NCBI GenBank assembly: GCA_018052825.1
Contig: JAGPMN010000003.1
Coordinates: 1-64,000, forward strand
From: Methanothrix sp.
GTDB taxonomy: Archaea > Halobacteriota > Methanosarcinia > Methanotrichales > Methanotrichaceae
Reading direction: 5' to 3'
Length of the DNA: 64,000 nt
The notes under the pieces are model-generated. The model ran no database searches. It saw only the letters and a program-made list of their open reading frames with translations, and was not told where the DNA came from. Position 1 is the stretch's first letter. Each line of letters begins with the position of its first letter. The position numbers and the translations under genes are program-made. Shown in pieces: positions 44,181 through 50,958 of this stretch.

Positions 44181-45058
44181 GGGATAGTCCTCTGGCTCCT
44201 CCGTCTCCTGTAGAGATATCCGCCCGCAACAATCACAACGAGCGCTGCCGCGCCAGCCGGCAGGAGATAGCTGCTCTGCTTGCTCTCCAGCTGGGGCGCA
44301 GTGTAAGTCGTCACATACTCCTCGGATCTGTGCCAGTTGTCTCCGTTCTTGAATTTGGAATAGAAGGTCAGATTGACCGGCCCGGCCTGGGCCCTCGCCT
44401 TTGACTTCACTGCGAAGCTGATGGTGAATACCTCGTCAGGGTCCATGGTGCCTATGTAGTACTCGTCCGGGGAAAATGTAATTTCATCAGCGGAAGGCAC
44501 AATGGTCACTGCGTTCAATGTGTTCTCCCTGGGATTGGCCACATTCAAATTGAAGCTGGTGGCAGAGACCTCAGCCCTCGCCAGGCTCACCGAAGTGTCA
44601 TCCACCTTCACGGGTATCTCCCTGTGCAGGGTGATCTGGTCATAGCCGCCCACCACCTCGAAGCTTAGGAGGTGAGTGCCGCTGGTGATGTTATCCCTGG
44701 CCCTGATCTTGTAGTAGACGGTGACCCTGTCTGAGGGGCCGATCATCCCCAGGTCCCAGTGGTCCTCCTCCATGACCACTATCTGCGGTGTGCTGTGCAG
44801 AGTGGTGTGGTTTAGGGGTGTCGAGAGTACTGTGCCCTGAGAGTAGGTAGCCGCCCCCGCGTCCTCTCCTGCTCCGTAGGATGCGGCTCCGTTGGCCATC
44901 TCAATTGCCAGCATGGCCTCATCTCCGGGCAGGAGCACCGACGGGGTGATGGTGTACTCTATGTTCACAGGCATGTGATACTCATATCCCCCTGCCGGCA
45001 TGGCAGCCGGCAGGAGCAGGCATAAAAGCAGGGATAAAACTGCAATCATCGTCTTCAT
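44177..45058 (-). CDS. Secreted Ig-like protein of the MacB operon, membrane-anchored
   Basis: A 293-residue exported protein. Signal peptide residues 1-22 (ending PAAMPAGG). The mature part has two or three Ig/CARDB-like beta modules (VLLPGDEAMLAIEMANG, SDRVTVYYKIRARDN, VSATSFNLNVANPRENTL, GTMDPDEVFTISFAV) and a C-terminal anchor helix, about 266-285, followed by RRRRSQ. COG1361-like proteins next to MacB ABC genes are common in archaea and may be the equivalent of the MacA adaptor. Both ends overlap neighbours by ATGA, so it is tightly coupled to the ATPase and permease. Confidence 0.85.
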   Translation of the reverse strand: MKTMIAVLSLLLCLLLPAAMPAGGYEYHMPVNIEYTITPSVLLPGDEAMLAIEMANGAASYGAGEDAGAATYSQGTVLSTPLNHTTLHSTPQIVVMEEDHWDLGMIGPSDRVTVYYKIRARDNITSGTHLLSFEVVGGYDQITLHREIPVKVDDTSVSLARAEVSATSFNLNVANPRENTLNAVTIVPSADEITFSPDEYYIGTMDPDEVFTISFAVKSKARAQAGPVNLTFYSKFKNGDNWHRSEEYVTTYTAPQLESKQSSYLLPAGAAALVVIVAGGYLYRRRRSQRTIP

Positions 45059-45744
45059 GATGCGCTCTCCAGAATGCGGCCGTCTCTGAGTCTGATAACC
45101 CGGCTGCAATTCTCGGTGATCTCCGGATTATGGGTGACCATGATTAAGGTCCTGCCCTCCCGGTTTAAATTGGTTAAAATATTCATGACCTCGTCGCTGT
45201 TCTTGAGGTCCAGGTTGCCGGTGGGCTCATCGGCGATTATGATCTTGGGATCATTGGCGAGAGCCCTCGCTATGGCCACCCTCTGCCTCTCTCCACCGGA
45301 GATGTTGAGGGGGCTGAAGCTGGCCCGGTGGGAGAGGCCAACAGAAGTGAGCAGCTTCATAGCTCTCTCCCGCCTCGTCTCCCGTCCAAGGCCGCTCAGC
45401 ATCATCGGGACCTCTACATTCTTGAGAACGCTTATGCGGCCGATGAGGTTGAAGGTCTGAAATATGAAGCCCAGCTCCTCTCTTCTTATGCGGGCCAGCT
45501 CATCGTCGGAGATCGTGCTGATATCCTGGCCGAGGAGCAGAAAGATGCCGCTTGAGGGGCGGTCCAGGCAGCCCACTATGTTCATCAGTGTGGATTTGCC
45601 GCTACCGGAAGGCCCCATAAGGGCTATGAACTCACCCCTTTCGATCTTCAGGTCTATGCCCTTGAGGACAGAAATCTCGCTCTCCCCGATGCGAAAATTC
45701 TTCCGTATATCTCTCAGATCTATAACCGCCGAAATGATCAACAC
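45055..45744 (-). CDS. MacB/LolD-type ABC transporter ATPase
   Basis: A 229-residue ATPase of the MacB/LolD class. Walker A GPSGSGKST, Q-loop FIFQTFNLIGRISVLKNVEVPM, signature ISGGERQRVAIARAL, Walker B IIIADEPTGNLD and H-loop VTHNPEI are all intact. The start is GTG 45744 or TTG 45741; the GAGG of the SD sequence fits TTG slightly better. It begins one base after the AbrB-like stop. It powers the permease encoded two genes downstream. Confidence 0.93.
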   Translation of the reverse strand: MLIISAVIDLRDIRKNFRIGESEISVLKGIDLKIERGEFIALMGPSGSGKSTLMNIVGCLDRPSSGIFLLLGQDISTISDDELARIRREELGFIFQTFNLIGRISVLKNVEVPMMLSGLGRETRRERAMKLLTSVGLSHRASFSPLNISGGERQRVAIARALANDPKIIIADEPTGNLDLKNSDEVMNILTNLNREGRTLIMVTHNPEITENCSRVIRLRDGRILESAS

Positions 45745-45745
45745 C

Positions 45746-45913
45746 TCATTCGGTCCTGTCCGGCCATCTTATGCCTGCGGGCTTCTTAAGTATTATCGTG
45801 CCGTCGCCAAGCTGATCTACGGCCAGCCTGTCTCCTGCACAGAGGTTCAGCCTGAATCTGATTCCCAGAGGAAGCAGAATCCGGCCATTTGCGTCTATCT
45901 CTGTAATCGACAT
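45746..45913 (-). CDS. AbrB/SpoVT-type DNA-binding protein
   Basis: A 55-residue protein. The translation is MSITEIDANGRILLPLGIRF, then RLNLCAGDRLAVDQLGDGTI and ILKKPAGIRWPDRTE. This is the swapped-hairpin AbrB fold, with the typical V/I-D-xx-GRI-x-LP start and GDRL-x-V core. Such small dimers bind AT-rich promoters and are often autoregulators or antitoxins. Its ATG directly follows the stop of the upstream HTH gene and its stop is one base before the ABC ATPase start. No toxin gene is beside it, so a role in controlling this transporter operon is more likely than a toxin-antitoxin role. Confidence 0.85.
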   Translation of the reverse strand: MSITEIDANGRILLPLGIRFRLNLCAGDRLAVDQLGDGTIILKKPAGIRWPDRTE

Positions 45914-46144
45914 CTAGCTCAGTCTCCGATCCACAGGTGAAGAAAGCTCATCCTCAGCCGGCTTCATCCAGACGGAAAGACCGTGGCCATTCCTCATAAG
46001 GACGAATCCCATAGCCTTAAGCTGCGCTCTGACCTGCTGGGGGCTCAGCCCGCAGGCTGCAGCCACGCGCTTCAGCTCTCCGCGATCCAGGATCTTGCCT
46101 CTCAAACACGGCTTATGATCCAGGTATTCTCTGATATCTCTCAT
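45914..46144 (-). CDS. Small helix-turn-helix-like protein
   Basis: A 76-residue basic protein. A helix-turn-helix is likely at residues 22-46 (RGELKRVAAACGLSPQQVRAQLKAMGF), followed by a wing-like FVLMRNGHGLSVWMKP. It heads the AbrB/MacB operon and has promoter element B 69 nt upstream of its start. ATG 46144 is preferred over TTG 46162. I recognise no named family. With the AbrB protein it forms a two-regulator module in front of the transporter genes. Confidence 0.7.
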   Translation of the reverse strand: MRDIREYLDHKPCLRGKILDRGELKRVAAACGLSPQQVRAQLKAMGFVLMRNGHGLSVWMKPAEDELSSPVDRRLS

Positions 46145-46168
46145 GTGTTCCCACTTCCCCAATCAGGC

Positions 46169-46200
46169 CCTGCCAGAGATTGGCCGCCTAATATGGCAGG
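46169..46200 (-). promoter_or_regulatory. 5'-leader stem-loop, element B transcript
   Basis: On the minus strand CCTGCCA (46200-46194) pairs perfectly with TGGCAGG (46175-46169). The stem starts within a few bases of the transcript start predicted from element B. Confidence 0.55.
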
Positions 46201-46212
46201 AGCGGGGTGGAC

Positions 46213-46244
46213 GGAACGATATATAAAACGAAAGCCGAACGAAC
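46213..46244 (-). promoter_or_regulatory. 32-bp shared promoter element, copy B
   Basis: Read on the minus strand from 46244 it begins GTTCGTTCGGCTTT and ends ATATCGTTCC. The ATATATAT core at positions 21-26 is probably the TATA box. The element start is 100 nt from the ATG of the HTH-AbrB-MacB operon. Confidence 0.75.
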
Positions 46245-46284
46245 CGTCATCTGCCGAAGAAGGTCCTATCGGAGAAGACGGAAC

Positions 46285-46320
46285 TATATCGAACGTTTCC
46301 AGCAAAAATGGAACGATTAC
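46285..46320. promoter_or_regulatory. Extra CGTTC-type sites between elements B and D
   Basis: ATCGAACGTTTCC (46288-46300) and GGAACGAT (46310-46317) form an imperfect inverted pair built from the same GGAACG/CGTTCC blocks as the 32-bp element. The 310-bp region 46145-46454 has no gene; it holds elements B and D pointing outward with these sites in between. Confidence 0.45.
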
Positions 46321-46356
46321 TCAGGAGAAAACGAAAATAAAACTGGAAGGATCTCG

Positions 46357-46388
46357 GTTCGTTCGGTTATAGTTTCATATATTATTCC
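46357..46388 (+). promoter_or_regulatory. 32-bp shared promoter element, copy D
   Basis: Begins GTTCGTTCGGTTAT and ends CATATATTATTCC. It is the most diverged copy at positions 27-28 (TA instead of CG). The element start is 98 nt from ATG 46455. Confidence 0.7.
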
Positions 46389-46403
46389 ACATAATGAAAT
46401 CAT

Positions 46404-46428
46404 ATCTCAGCCAAACGGCCGATGAGAT
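46404..46428 (+). promoter_or_regulatory. 5'-leader stem-loop, element D transcript
   Basis: ATCTCA plus GCC (46404-46412) pair with GGC (46417-46419) and TGAGAT (46423-46428), with an AAAC loop and a three-base bulge. The stem starts at the predicted transcript 5' end (about 46405). Confidence 0.5.
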
Positions 46429-46454
46429 GGTTTAAAGCAGAAAAGGTGATTGCC

Positions 46455-47042
46455 ATGAAAGAATTACGTTATTTGGCAGCAATGCTGATAGTATGCGGCA
46501 TTGCTCTGCCTGCACTGGCGCAGGAGCAGGTTGCCCTGACGATTTATGTGCATGAAGGCGATCTGGATGGAGATCTGCTGGAAGGGGTCGCCATCACAGG
46601 AGCGGATGCAAGCGGCAATGAATTCTCCGAGGTAACAGACTCAAATGGCGCTGCCATCGTAAGCGGCGAGCCGGGACTATGGCAGTTCGCGTTTAAAAAA
46701 GCAGGCTACAGCCCGCTGTACTTAACCTACAATGCCACGCAAGATGAGCAAACAGCCGCATATCTGGAGAAGGACGAAAGCTCCGAATCCATCACGCTGA
46801 CGGTCCATGTCAATGATGGTGACCTGGACGGCGACCCCATTTCCGGAGTGCAGATAAAGGGAGCTGATGGAAGCGGAAATGAATTTGCGGCGGAGACGGA
46901 TTCCAGCGGCATTGCAGTCATAAGCGGCGAGCCAGGGGTGTGGCAGTTTGCCTTCCAGAAGACCGGCTACGACATTCTGTTCCTTAGATACAATGCCACA
47001 GCAACTGAGGAGACAGCAGCATATCTGGAGAAAACTGCTTAG
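46455..47042 (+). CDS. Secreted protein with two tandem beta modules
   Basis: A 195-residue exported protein. The signal peptide (residues 1-23, ending LPALAQEQ) is followed by two near-identical repeats, about residues 25-105 and 113-195. Each starts LTIYVHEGDLDGD or LTVHVNDGDLDGD and contains G-x-DGSGNEF, a 'GEPGxWQFAF' strand and a 'YNAT' end. The fold looks like a carboxypeptidase-regulatory/PEGA-type beta domain, and DGDLDGD may bind calcium. ATG 46455 follows AAAGGTGA. It is driven by element D. Confidence 0.75.
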   Translation: MKELRYLAAMLIVCGIALPALAQEQVALTIYVHEGDLDGDLLEGVAITGADASGNEFSEVTDSNGAAIVSGEPGLWQFAFKKAGYSPLYLTYNATQDEQTAAYLEKDESSESITLTVHVNDGDLDGDPISGVQIKGADGSGNEFAAETDSSGIAVISGEPGVWQFAFQKTGYDILFLRYNATATEETAAYLEKTA

Positions 47043-47194
47043 CTTCATCAATTAATATTTTTTTGTCACCCCATCATTTGCATCCCTTCAGACTCAATTG
47101 CATCTTCTCCGATAAGGAAACCATTTTGAACGCATATAGAGTCCGAAGAACCATATTTTGCCTTTAATAGAGAAACAAAACCATCTTATGGTGT

Positions 47195-47226
47195 GTTCGT
47201 TCTGTTATATATTTTTATATCGTTCA
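47195..47226 (+). promoter_or_regulatory. 32-bp shared promoter element, copy C
   Basis: Begins GTTCGTTCTGTTAT and ends TTATATCGTTCA. The element start is 98 nt from ATG 47293, the same distance as copy D. Inside it TTTTTATATC gives the TATA box. Confidence 0.75.
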
Positions 47227-47245
47227 AATAATTGCGGATTTGTAA

Positions 47246-47274
47246 GACACCCCTGCCAAATGCCGGGGCATGTC
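47246..47274 (+). promoter_or_regulatory. 5'-leader stem-loop, element C transcript
   Basis: GACA-CCCC (47246-47253) pairs with GGGG (47265-47268) and TGTC (47271-47274), with two unpaired bases between the stem halves. It begins about 3 nt after the predicted transcript start near 47243. Confidence 0.5.
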
Positions 47275-47292
47275 TACAGTGGAGGTACAGAA

Positions 47293-47682
47293 ATGAGATA
47301 TATTCAGATCTTTGTGGCATTGCTGGCCCTTTCTTTAATTGTATTGCCAGCCGTGTCAGCAAAAGACAACGGAAACGCCGTGGATGACAACAAGAATCCG
47401 GGCCAGATGGCCGCATGTCCGCATCAGTGCGACTCAAAGGCTCCACAAGGTAGCATGAATTTGCCAGGCCAGCCCCAGTCCGTGATGGATGAAAAGATGT
47501 GCGGGCAGCCTGATAAAAATCCCTGCGATGAGAAGCCCGAGGCAGCTCAGCAGCCTGCTCCCAGGTCCATGATGGATGGAAAGATGTGCGGGCAGCCTGA
47601 CAAAAATCCCTGCGATGAGAAGCCCGAGGCAGCTCAGCAGCCTGCTCCCAGGTCCATGATGGAGAAGGCGGTGGCAAAGTAA
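47293..47682 (+). CDS. Secreted protein with 29-residue tandem repeats
   Basis: A 129-residue exported protein driven by element C. The signal peptide is residues 1-23 (ending PAVSAKD). The mature chain has CPHQCDSK, then two exact-length 29-residue repeats containing KMCGQPDKNPCDEKP and AAQQPAPRSM, with a partial third (MEKAVAK). Each repeat carries a C-x8-C pair, so regular disulfides or metal sites are possible. ATG 47293 is set by GGAGG upstream; the longer frame from 47158 includes the promoter. I recognise no family. Confidence 0.72.
   Translation: MRYIQIFVALLALSLIVLPAVSAKDNGNAVDDNKNPGQMAACPHQCDSKAPQGSMNLPGQPQSVMDEKMCGQPDKNPCDEKPEAAQQPAPRSMMDGKMCGQPDKNPCDEKPEAAQQPAPRSMMEKAVAK
47485..47658. 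repeat. 87-bp tandem repeat, two copies
   Basis: Two units, 47485-47571 and 47572-47658, are almost identical at the DNA level, differing at a few bases (for example GATGAAAAG/GATGGAAAG and GATAAAAAT/GACAAAAAT). This indicates recent in-frame duplication within the secreted gene. Confidence 0.9.
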
Positions 47683-47699
47683 ATCGTATTTGAGTTGAG

Positions 47700-47736
47700 C
47701 GGCCGGGCATGACTGGCCGGCCGGCATTTAATTTTT
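47700..47736. terminator. Bidirectional terminator
   Basis: CGGCCGG (47700-47706) pairs with CCGGCCG (47717-47723) and is followed by ATTTAATTTTTT. It lies between two convergent genes and can serve the rightward repeat-protein gene. Confidence 0.65.
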
Positions 47737-49065
47737 TATGGGTTTTTTCAAATTCCCGTCGGACTTTATGATATTCAGGAATCTTATGACAGAGTATGCG
47801 GAGCGGTTGACGCCAGCGCTCCTCTTCTCAGTGTCTGTGCCCACGCAGTACAGGTTCTTGATCGGAGTGCGCACATCTCCAAAGCCGCAGTTAATGCCCC
47901 ATGAGGCTTTCTCAGGAACCAGCTCCTGATAGTGAACCATGTCGATGTGCTTCTCGATAGCCGGGACGGCATCCACAATCGTCCCAAAGGCCTTCTTTCT
48001 TATAGCAGAGGAGCTGTAGTCGCCGGAAATTGTGAATGCGAATCCGACGAGCTGATTTCCCGGGGGGGCGAGAGTTGGATCGTAATTGCTGGTGGGCACC
48101 ACCCAGGCATATGGATCGGAGTCCACCCATATCTCCGAGCCGTAATTGTTGAAGAGCTTGCGGCTTAGCCCCAGCCATATGGTCAGGGAGTTGACCCTCT
48201 TGATGGTCGCCAGATTCCGGGTATAGCTGGAGGGCAGGTTCGCGATCAGATTGGGCAGGTCGGAGGATAATCCCGAGTAGACAACCGCCTCGCAGTCATA
48301 GCTGTCCTGCTCCGTGACCACCGACTCAACTCTATCGCTGCATTCGATGCGCTTCACCGGCTCTTCCGTCCTGATCCGCACCCGGCCTTTGGGAAATGAG
48401 GCCAAAATGGCGTTGATTATGGACTGCAGTCCCCCCTTGGGGTATCCCTGGTCGGTCGCCCCCTCGGTTATGAAGAGGTCGTATATCTTTCCCACATATG
48501 GAATGGACCTGGAGTTGTAGGTCTTATTATCCACAAACCTGGAGATGGGCGCGTTCTCTATCGATGTCCCCACCATGAAGTAGCAGAGCCAGTCCAGAAA
48601 CCTCCTTGTGGTCACGGAGAGCTTCTTCGGAAGTATCTCCGAGAGGGTGATGTTGGAAAAATCCTTGCCGGCATTGGCCAGATAAAGCGTATTGAAGAGA
48701 GCTCTCATCAAGAGAAGCCTATCCGTCATGGGAATCAGGCCGAATGTGAGCCAGGCGTTGATGCTCCAGGGAAAAGGCCGTACCTCGTTGCCGATGCGCA
48801 CGTAGTACTTTCCGAAGGGGACGAACTGAGGGATGACGCTGAAGTAGCAGTCCATGAGCTGCCTGAGAGGCCCGCCCTCCAGCCTGGTTATGGCGTGGGG
48901 GCCTGTATCCACCCGATAGCCATCTACATCATATGACCGGCAGACTCCGCCGATGTAGCTCTCCTTTTCCAGTATCAGCACCCTTCTACCCTCACGGGAG
49001 AGCGCCAGAGCGGAAAGCAGGCCGCTGATTCCTGAGCCGATCACAATGACATCGTTGTCTTTCAT
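47728..49065 (-). CDS. FAD-dependent oxidoreductase, phytoene desaturase-like
   Basis: A 445-residue flavoprotein. The N-terminal Rossmann motif is VIVIGSGISGLLSALALSREG with ILEKESYIGG after it. The C-terminal FAD motif is NLYCVGTDTEKRSAGVNRSAYSVIRFL. The overall pattern (YPKGGLQSIINAILASFPKG) is that of amine oxidase/phytoene dehydrogenase-type enzymes, which include isoprenoid and polar-lipid reductases. The substrate is not known; a membrane-lipid role is a reasonable guess in an archaeon. ATG 49065 (MKDNDVIVIG) fits the family; a 41-codon upstream extension to ATG 49188 would precede the TATA-predicted start. Confidence 0.82.
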   Translation of the reverse strand: MKDNDVIVIGSGISGLLSALALSREGRRVLILEKESYIGGVCRSYDVDGYRVDTGPHAITRLEGGPLRQLMDCYFSVIPQFVPFGKYYVRIGNEVRPFPWSINAWLTFGLIPMTDRLLLMRALFNTLYLANAGKDFSNITLSEILPKKLSVTTRRFLDWLCYFMVGTSIENAPISRFVDNKTYNSRSIPYVGKIYDLFITEGATDQGYPKGGLQSIINAILASFPKGRVRIRTEEPVKRIECSDRVESVVTEQDSYDCEAVVYSGLSSDLPNLIANLPSSYTRNLATIKRVNSLTIWLGLSRKLFNNYGSEIWVDSDPYAWVVPTSNYDPTLAPPGNQLVGFAFTISGDYSSSAIRKKAFGTIVDAVPAIEKHIDMVHYQELVPEKASWGINCGFGDVRTPIKNLYCVGTDTEKRSAGVNRSAYSVIRFLNIIKSDGNLKKPIKN

Positions 49066-49197
49066 CTCTTTCGGTCTATCCTCTTCTGCCTGATATATGC
49101 AGCTTTCCTCTAAGGCTTCCTCGCGCTTTCGTTCATCGGCTAAAAATAACCTGCGCTTGATGGCGCTGAAAAGGATGGGGAGCGGCATGAGAAAAGA

Positions 49198-49210
49198 GCC
49201 TTTATATCAG
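49198..49210. promoter_or_regulatory. Shared TATA region for divergent oxidoreductase and gatC
   Basis: CCTTTATATCAG reads as a TATA box on both strands (CTGATATAAAGG on the minus). It could drive gatCAB rightward (start near 49231) and the oxidoreductase leftward (near 49178). Confidence 0.45.
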
Positions 49211-49255
49211 ATAAGATGATCCCTGCGCATTGCAGATGTCAAAAGCGAGGACGAA

Positions 49256-49537
49256 ATGATCACCAGGGAAGATGTGGAGCACATCGGCTGGCTTGCCAGC
49301 ATAAAGATCGAGGATGAAGAGAAGGATGAGCTGGTCAGGCATTTCAACTCCATCCTGGAGTACTTCCACCAGCTTGACGAGGTTGATACAGAGAATGTCG
49401 ATCCCACCTACAGGGTGGTGGAGCTGGATAACATCTTCAGGGAGGATGTCGCCTGCGGCTCCCTCACCCAGGAGGAGGCCCTCAAAAACGCCCCCCGCCG
49501 GGAGAACGGCTACTTCAAGAGCCCGAGGATTGTGTGA
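49256..49537 (+). CDS. gatC: Asp-tRNA(Asn)/Glu-tRNA(Gln) amidotransferase subunit C
   Basis: A 93-residue subunit that clamps GatA and GatB. The typical start ITREDVEHIGWLASIKIEDEEKDELVRHFNSILEY and the C-terminal REDVACGSLTQEEALKNAPRRENGYFKSPRIV are clear. The complex amidates Asp-tRNA-Asn (in archaea, Gln-tRNA is made by GatDE), allowing asparagine coding without AsnRS. It is first of a tightly packed gatC-gatA-gatB operon. Confidence 0.95.
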   Translation: MITREDVEHIGWLASIKIEDEEKDELVRHFNSILEYFHQLDEVDTENVDPTYRVVELDNIFREDVACGSLTQEEALKNAPRRENGYFKSPRIV

Positions 49538-49539
49538 TC

Positions 49540-50958
49540 ATGCTGGCCCAGTTGAGAGAGGAGCTGAAGGGGGGAGGAGCCGAGGAGTATCTCTCCAGGC
49601 TCTTCGAGAAGATAAAGAGAAGCCAGCTCAACGGCTTTACCACCCTTGCCGAGGAGAGAGCCCTGCAGGAGGCGCGCCGGCACGACAGAGAACCCGGCTC
49701 CGGCAGGCTGGCGGGCGTGCCCATAGCCATCAAGGAGTGCATATCCACAAAGGGAATTGAGACCAACTGCAGCTCCCGGATACTGCGGGGGTACATCCCC
49801 CCCTACGACGCCCATGTCGTAGAGAGGCTCCTGGCCGAGGGGGCCATAATCATGGGCAAGACCAATATGGATGAGTTTGCCATGGGAACATCCACTGAGA
49901 CGAGCTGCTTTGGCCCCACCAGAAATCCCTGGGACATGGATTGCGTTCCCGGAGGCTCCAGCGGTGGAAGCGCAGCGGTAGTCGCAGGAGGCGAGGCCCC
50001 GGCTTCGCTTGGTTCGGATACCGGCGGATCGGTGCGCTGCCCTGCCTCCTTCTGCGGCATAGTGGGGCTCAAGCCCACATACGGCTTCGTATCCCGCTAC
50101 GGCCTCGTCGCCTATGCCAACTCCCTGGAGCAGATCGGCCCGCTCACCCGCACTGTAGAGGACACGGCTCTTCTCATGGAGATCATCGCCGGCCACGATC
50201 CCAGGGACTCCACATCAGCCAGGACGAAGAGCTACGGCTTTCTCTCCGGGCTGAACGGCGGCGTCTCCGGAATGAAGATCGGCATTCCCAAGGAGTATTT
50301 CGGGGAGGGCGTCAGCGGACAGGTTGAGAAGGCAGTCTGGGGGGGCATTGACATCCTGGAGGGGCTGGGAGCGTCCTGGCAGGAGGTGAGCCTGCCACAC
50401 ACCCGTTATGCTCTGGCCGCTTACTATGTGGTGGCCATGAGCGAGGCCTCCTCCAACCTGGCCCGCTTTGACGGCCTGCGCTACGGGCTGCGGCAGGGAG
50501 AGGACAGGGACTGGCATACCACATTCTCGGCAATTCGCGCCCGGGGATTCGGCCCGGAGGTCAAGAGGCGCATACTCCTCGGCACATATGCCCTCTCCGC
50601 CGGATACTACGGCCGCTATTACCTCAAGGCCCTCAAGGTGAGGACGCTGATCAAGCAGGACTTCCTCAAGGCCTTTCAGCAGGTGGACATCCTGGCCAGC
50701 CCGACCATGCCCATCCCGGCCTTCAGGATCGGCGAGCGCATCAACGATCCGCTTTCGCTTTACATGGCAGATGTCTTCACTGTGCCCATCAATCTGGCGG
50801 GCGTTCCGGCCATATCCATACCCTGCGGCTTTGCCGGCAGGCTGCCCATCGGCCTGCAGCTCATCGGCCCGCACTTCGGAGAGGCGGCGGTCCTTAAGGC
50901 CGCCCAGGCCTTCGAGGCGGCGACTGCATTCCATAAGATGTCCCCGGAGGCGGTTTAG
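49540..50958 (+). CDS. gatA: Asp-tRNA(Asn) amidotransferase subunit A
   Basis: A 472-residue amidase-signature enzyme that releases ammonia from glutamine or asparagine. The catalytic triad is Lys65 (PIAIKECIST), Ser141 (GGSSGGSAA) and Ser165 (GSDTGGSVR). The end ISIPCGFAGRLPIGLQLIGPHF is conserved. A GTG at 49534 overlapping the gatC TGA is an alternative start with good SD spacing; ATG 49540 is equally possible. gatB begins directly after its stop. Confidence 0.95.
   Translation: MLAQLREELKGGGAEEYLSRLFEKIKRSQLNGFTTLAEERALQEARRHDREPGSGRLAGVPIAIKECISTKGIETNCSSRILRGYIPPYDAHVVERLLAEGAIIMGKTNMDEFAMGTSTETSCFGPTRNPWDMDCVPGGSSGGSAAVVAGGEAPASLGSDTGGSVRCPASFCGIVGLKPTYGFVSRYGLVAYANSLEQIGPLTRTVEDTALLMEIIAGHDPRDSTSARTKSYGFLSGLNGGVSGMKIGIPKEYFGEGVSGQVEKAVWGGIDILEGLGASWQEVSLPHTRYALAAYYVVAMSEASSNLARFDGLRYGLRQGEDRDWHTTFSAIRARGFGPEVKRRILLGTYALSAGYYGRYYLKALKVRTLIKQDFLKAFQQVDILASPTMPIPAFRIGERINDPLSLYMADVFTVPINLAGVPAISIPCGFAGRLPIGLQLIGPHFGEAAVLKAAQAFEAATAFHKMSPEAV

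Noticed and set aside
45746-46144. Toxin-antitoxin pair (HTH plus AbrB)
   Set aside because: Neither protein resembles a toxin and both are fused in an operon to the ABC genes, so regulatory function fits better.
47485-47658. Possible CRISPR or satellite repeat
   Set aside because: Two 87-bp in-frame coding units without unique spacers; a protein repeat explains them.
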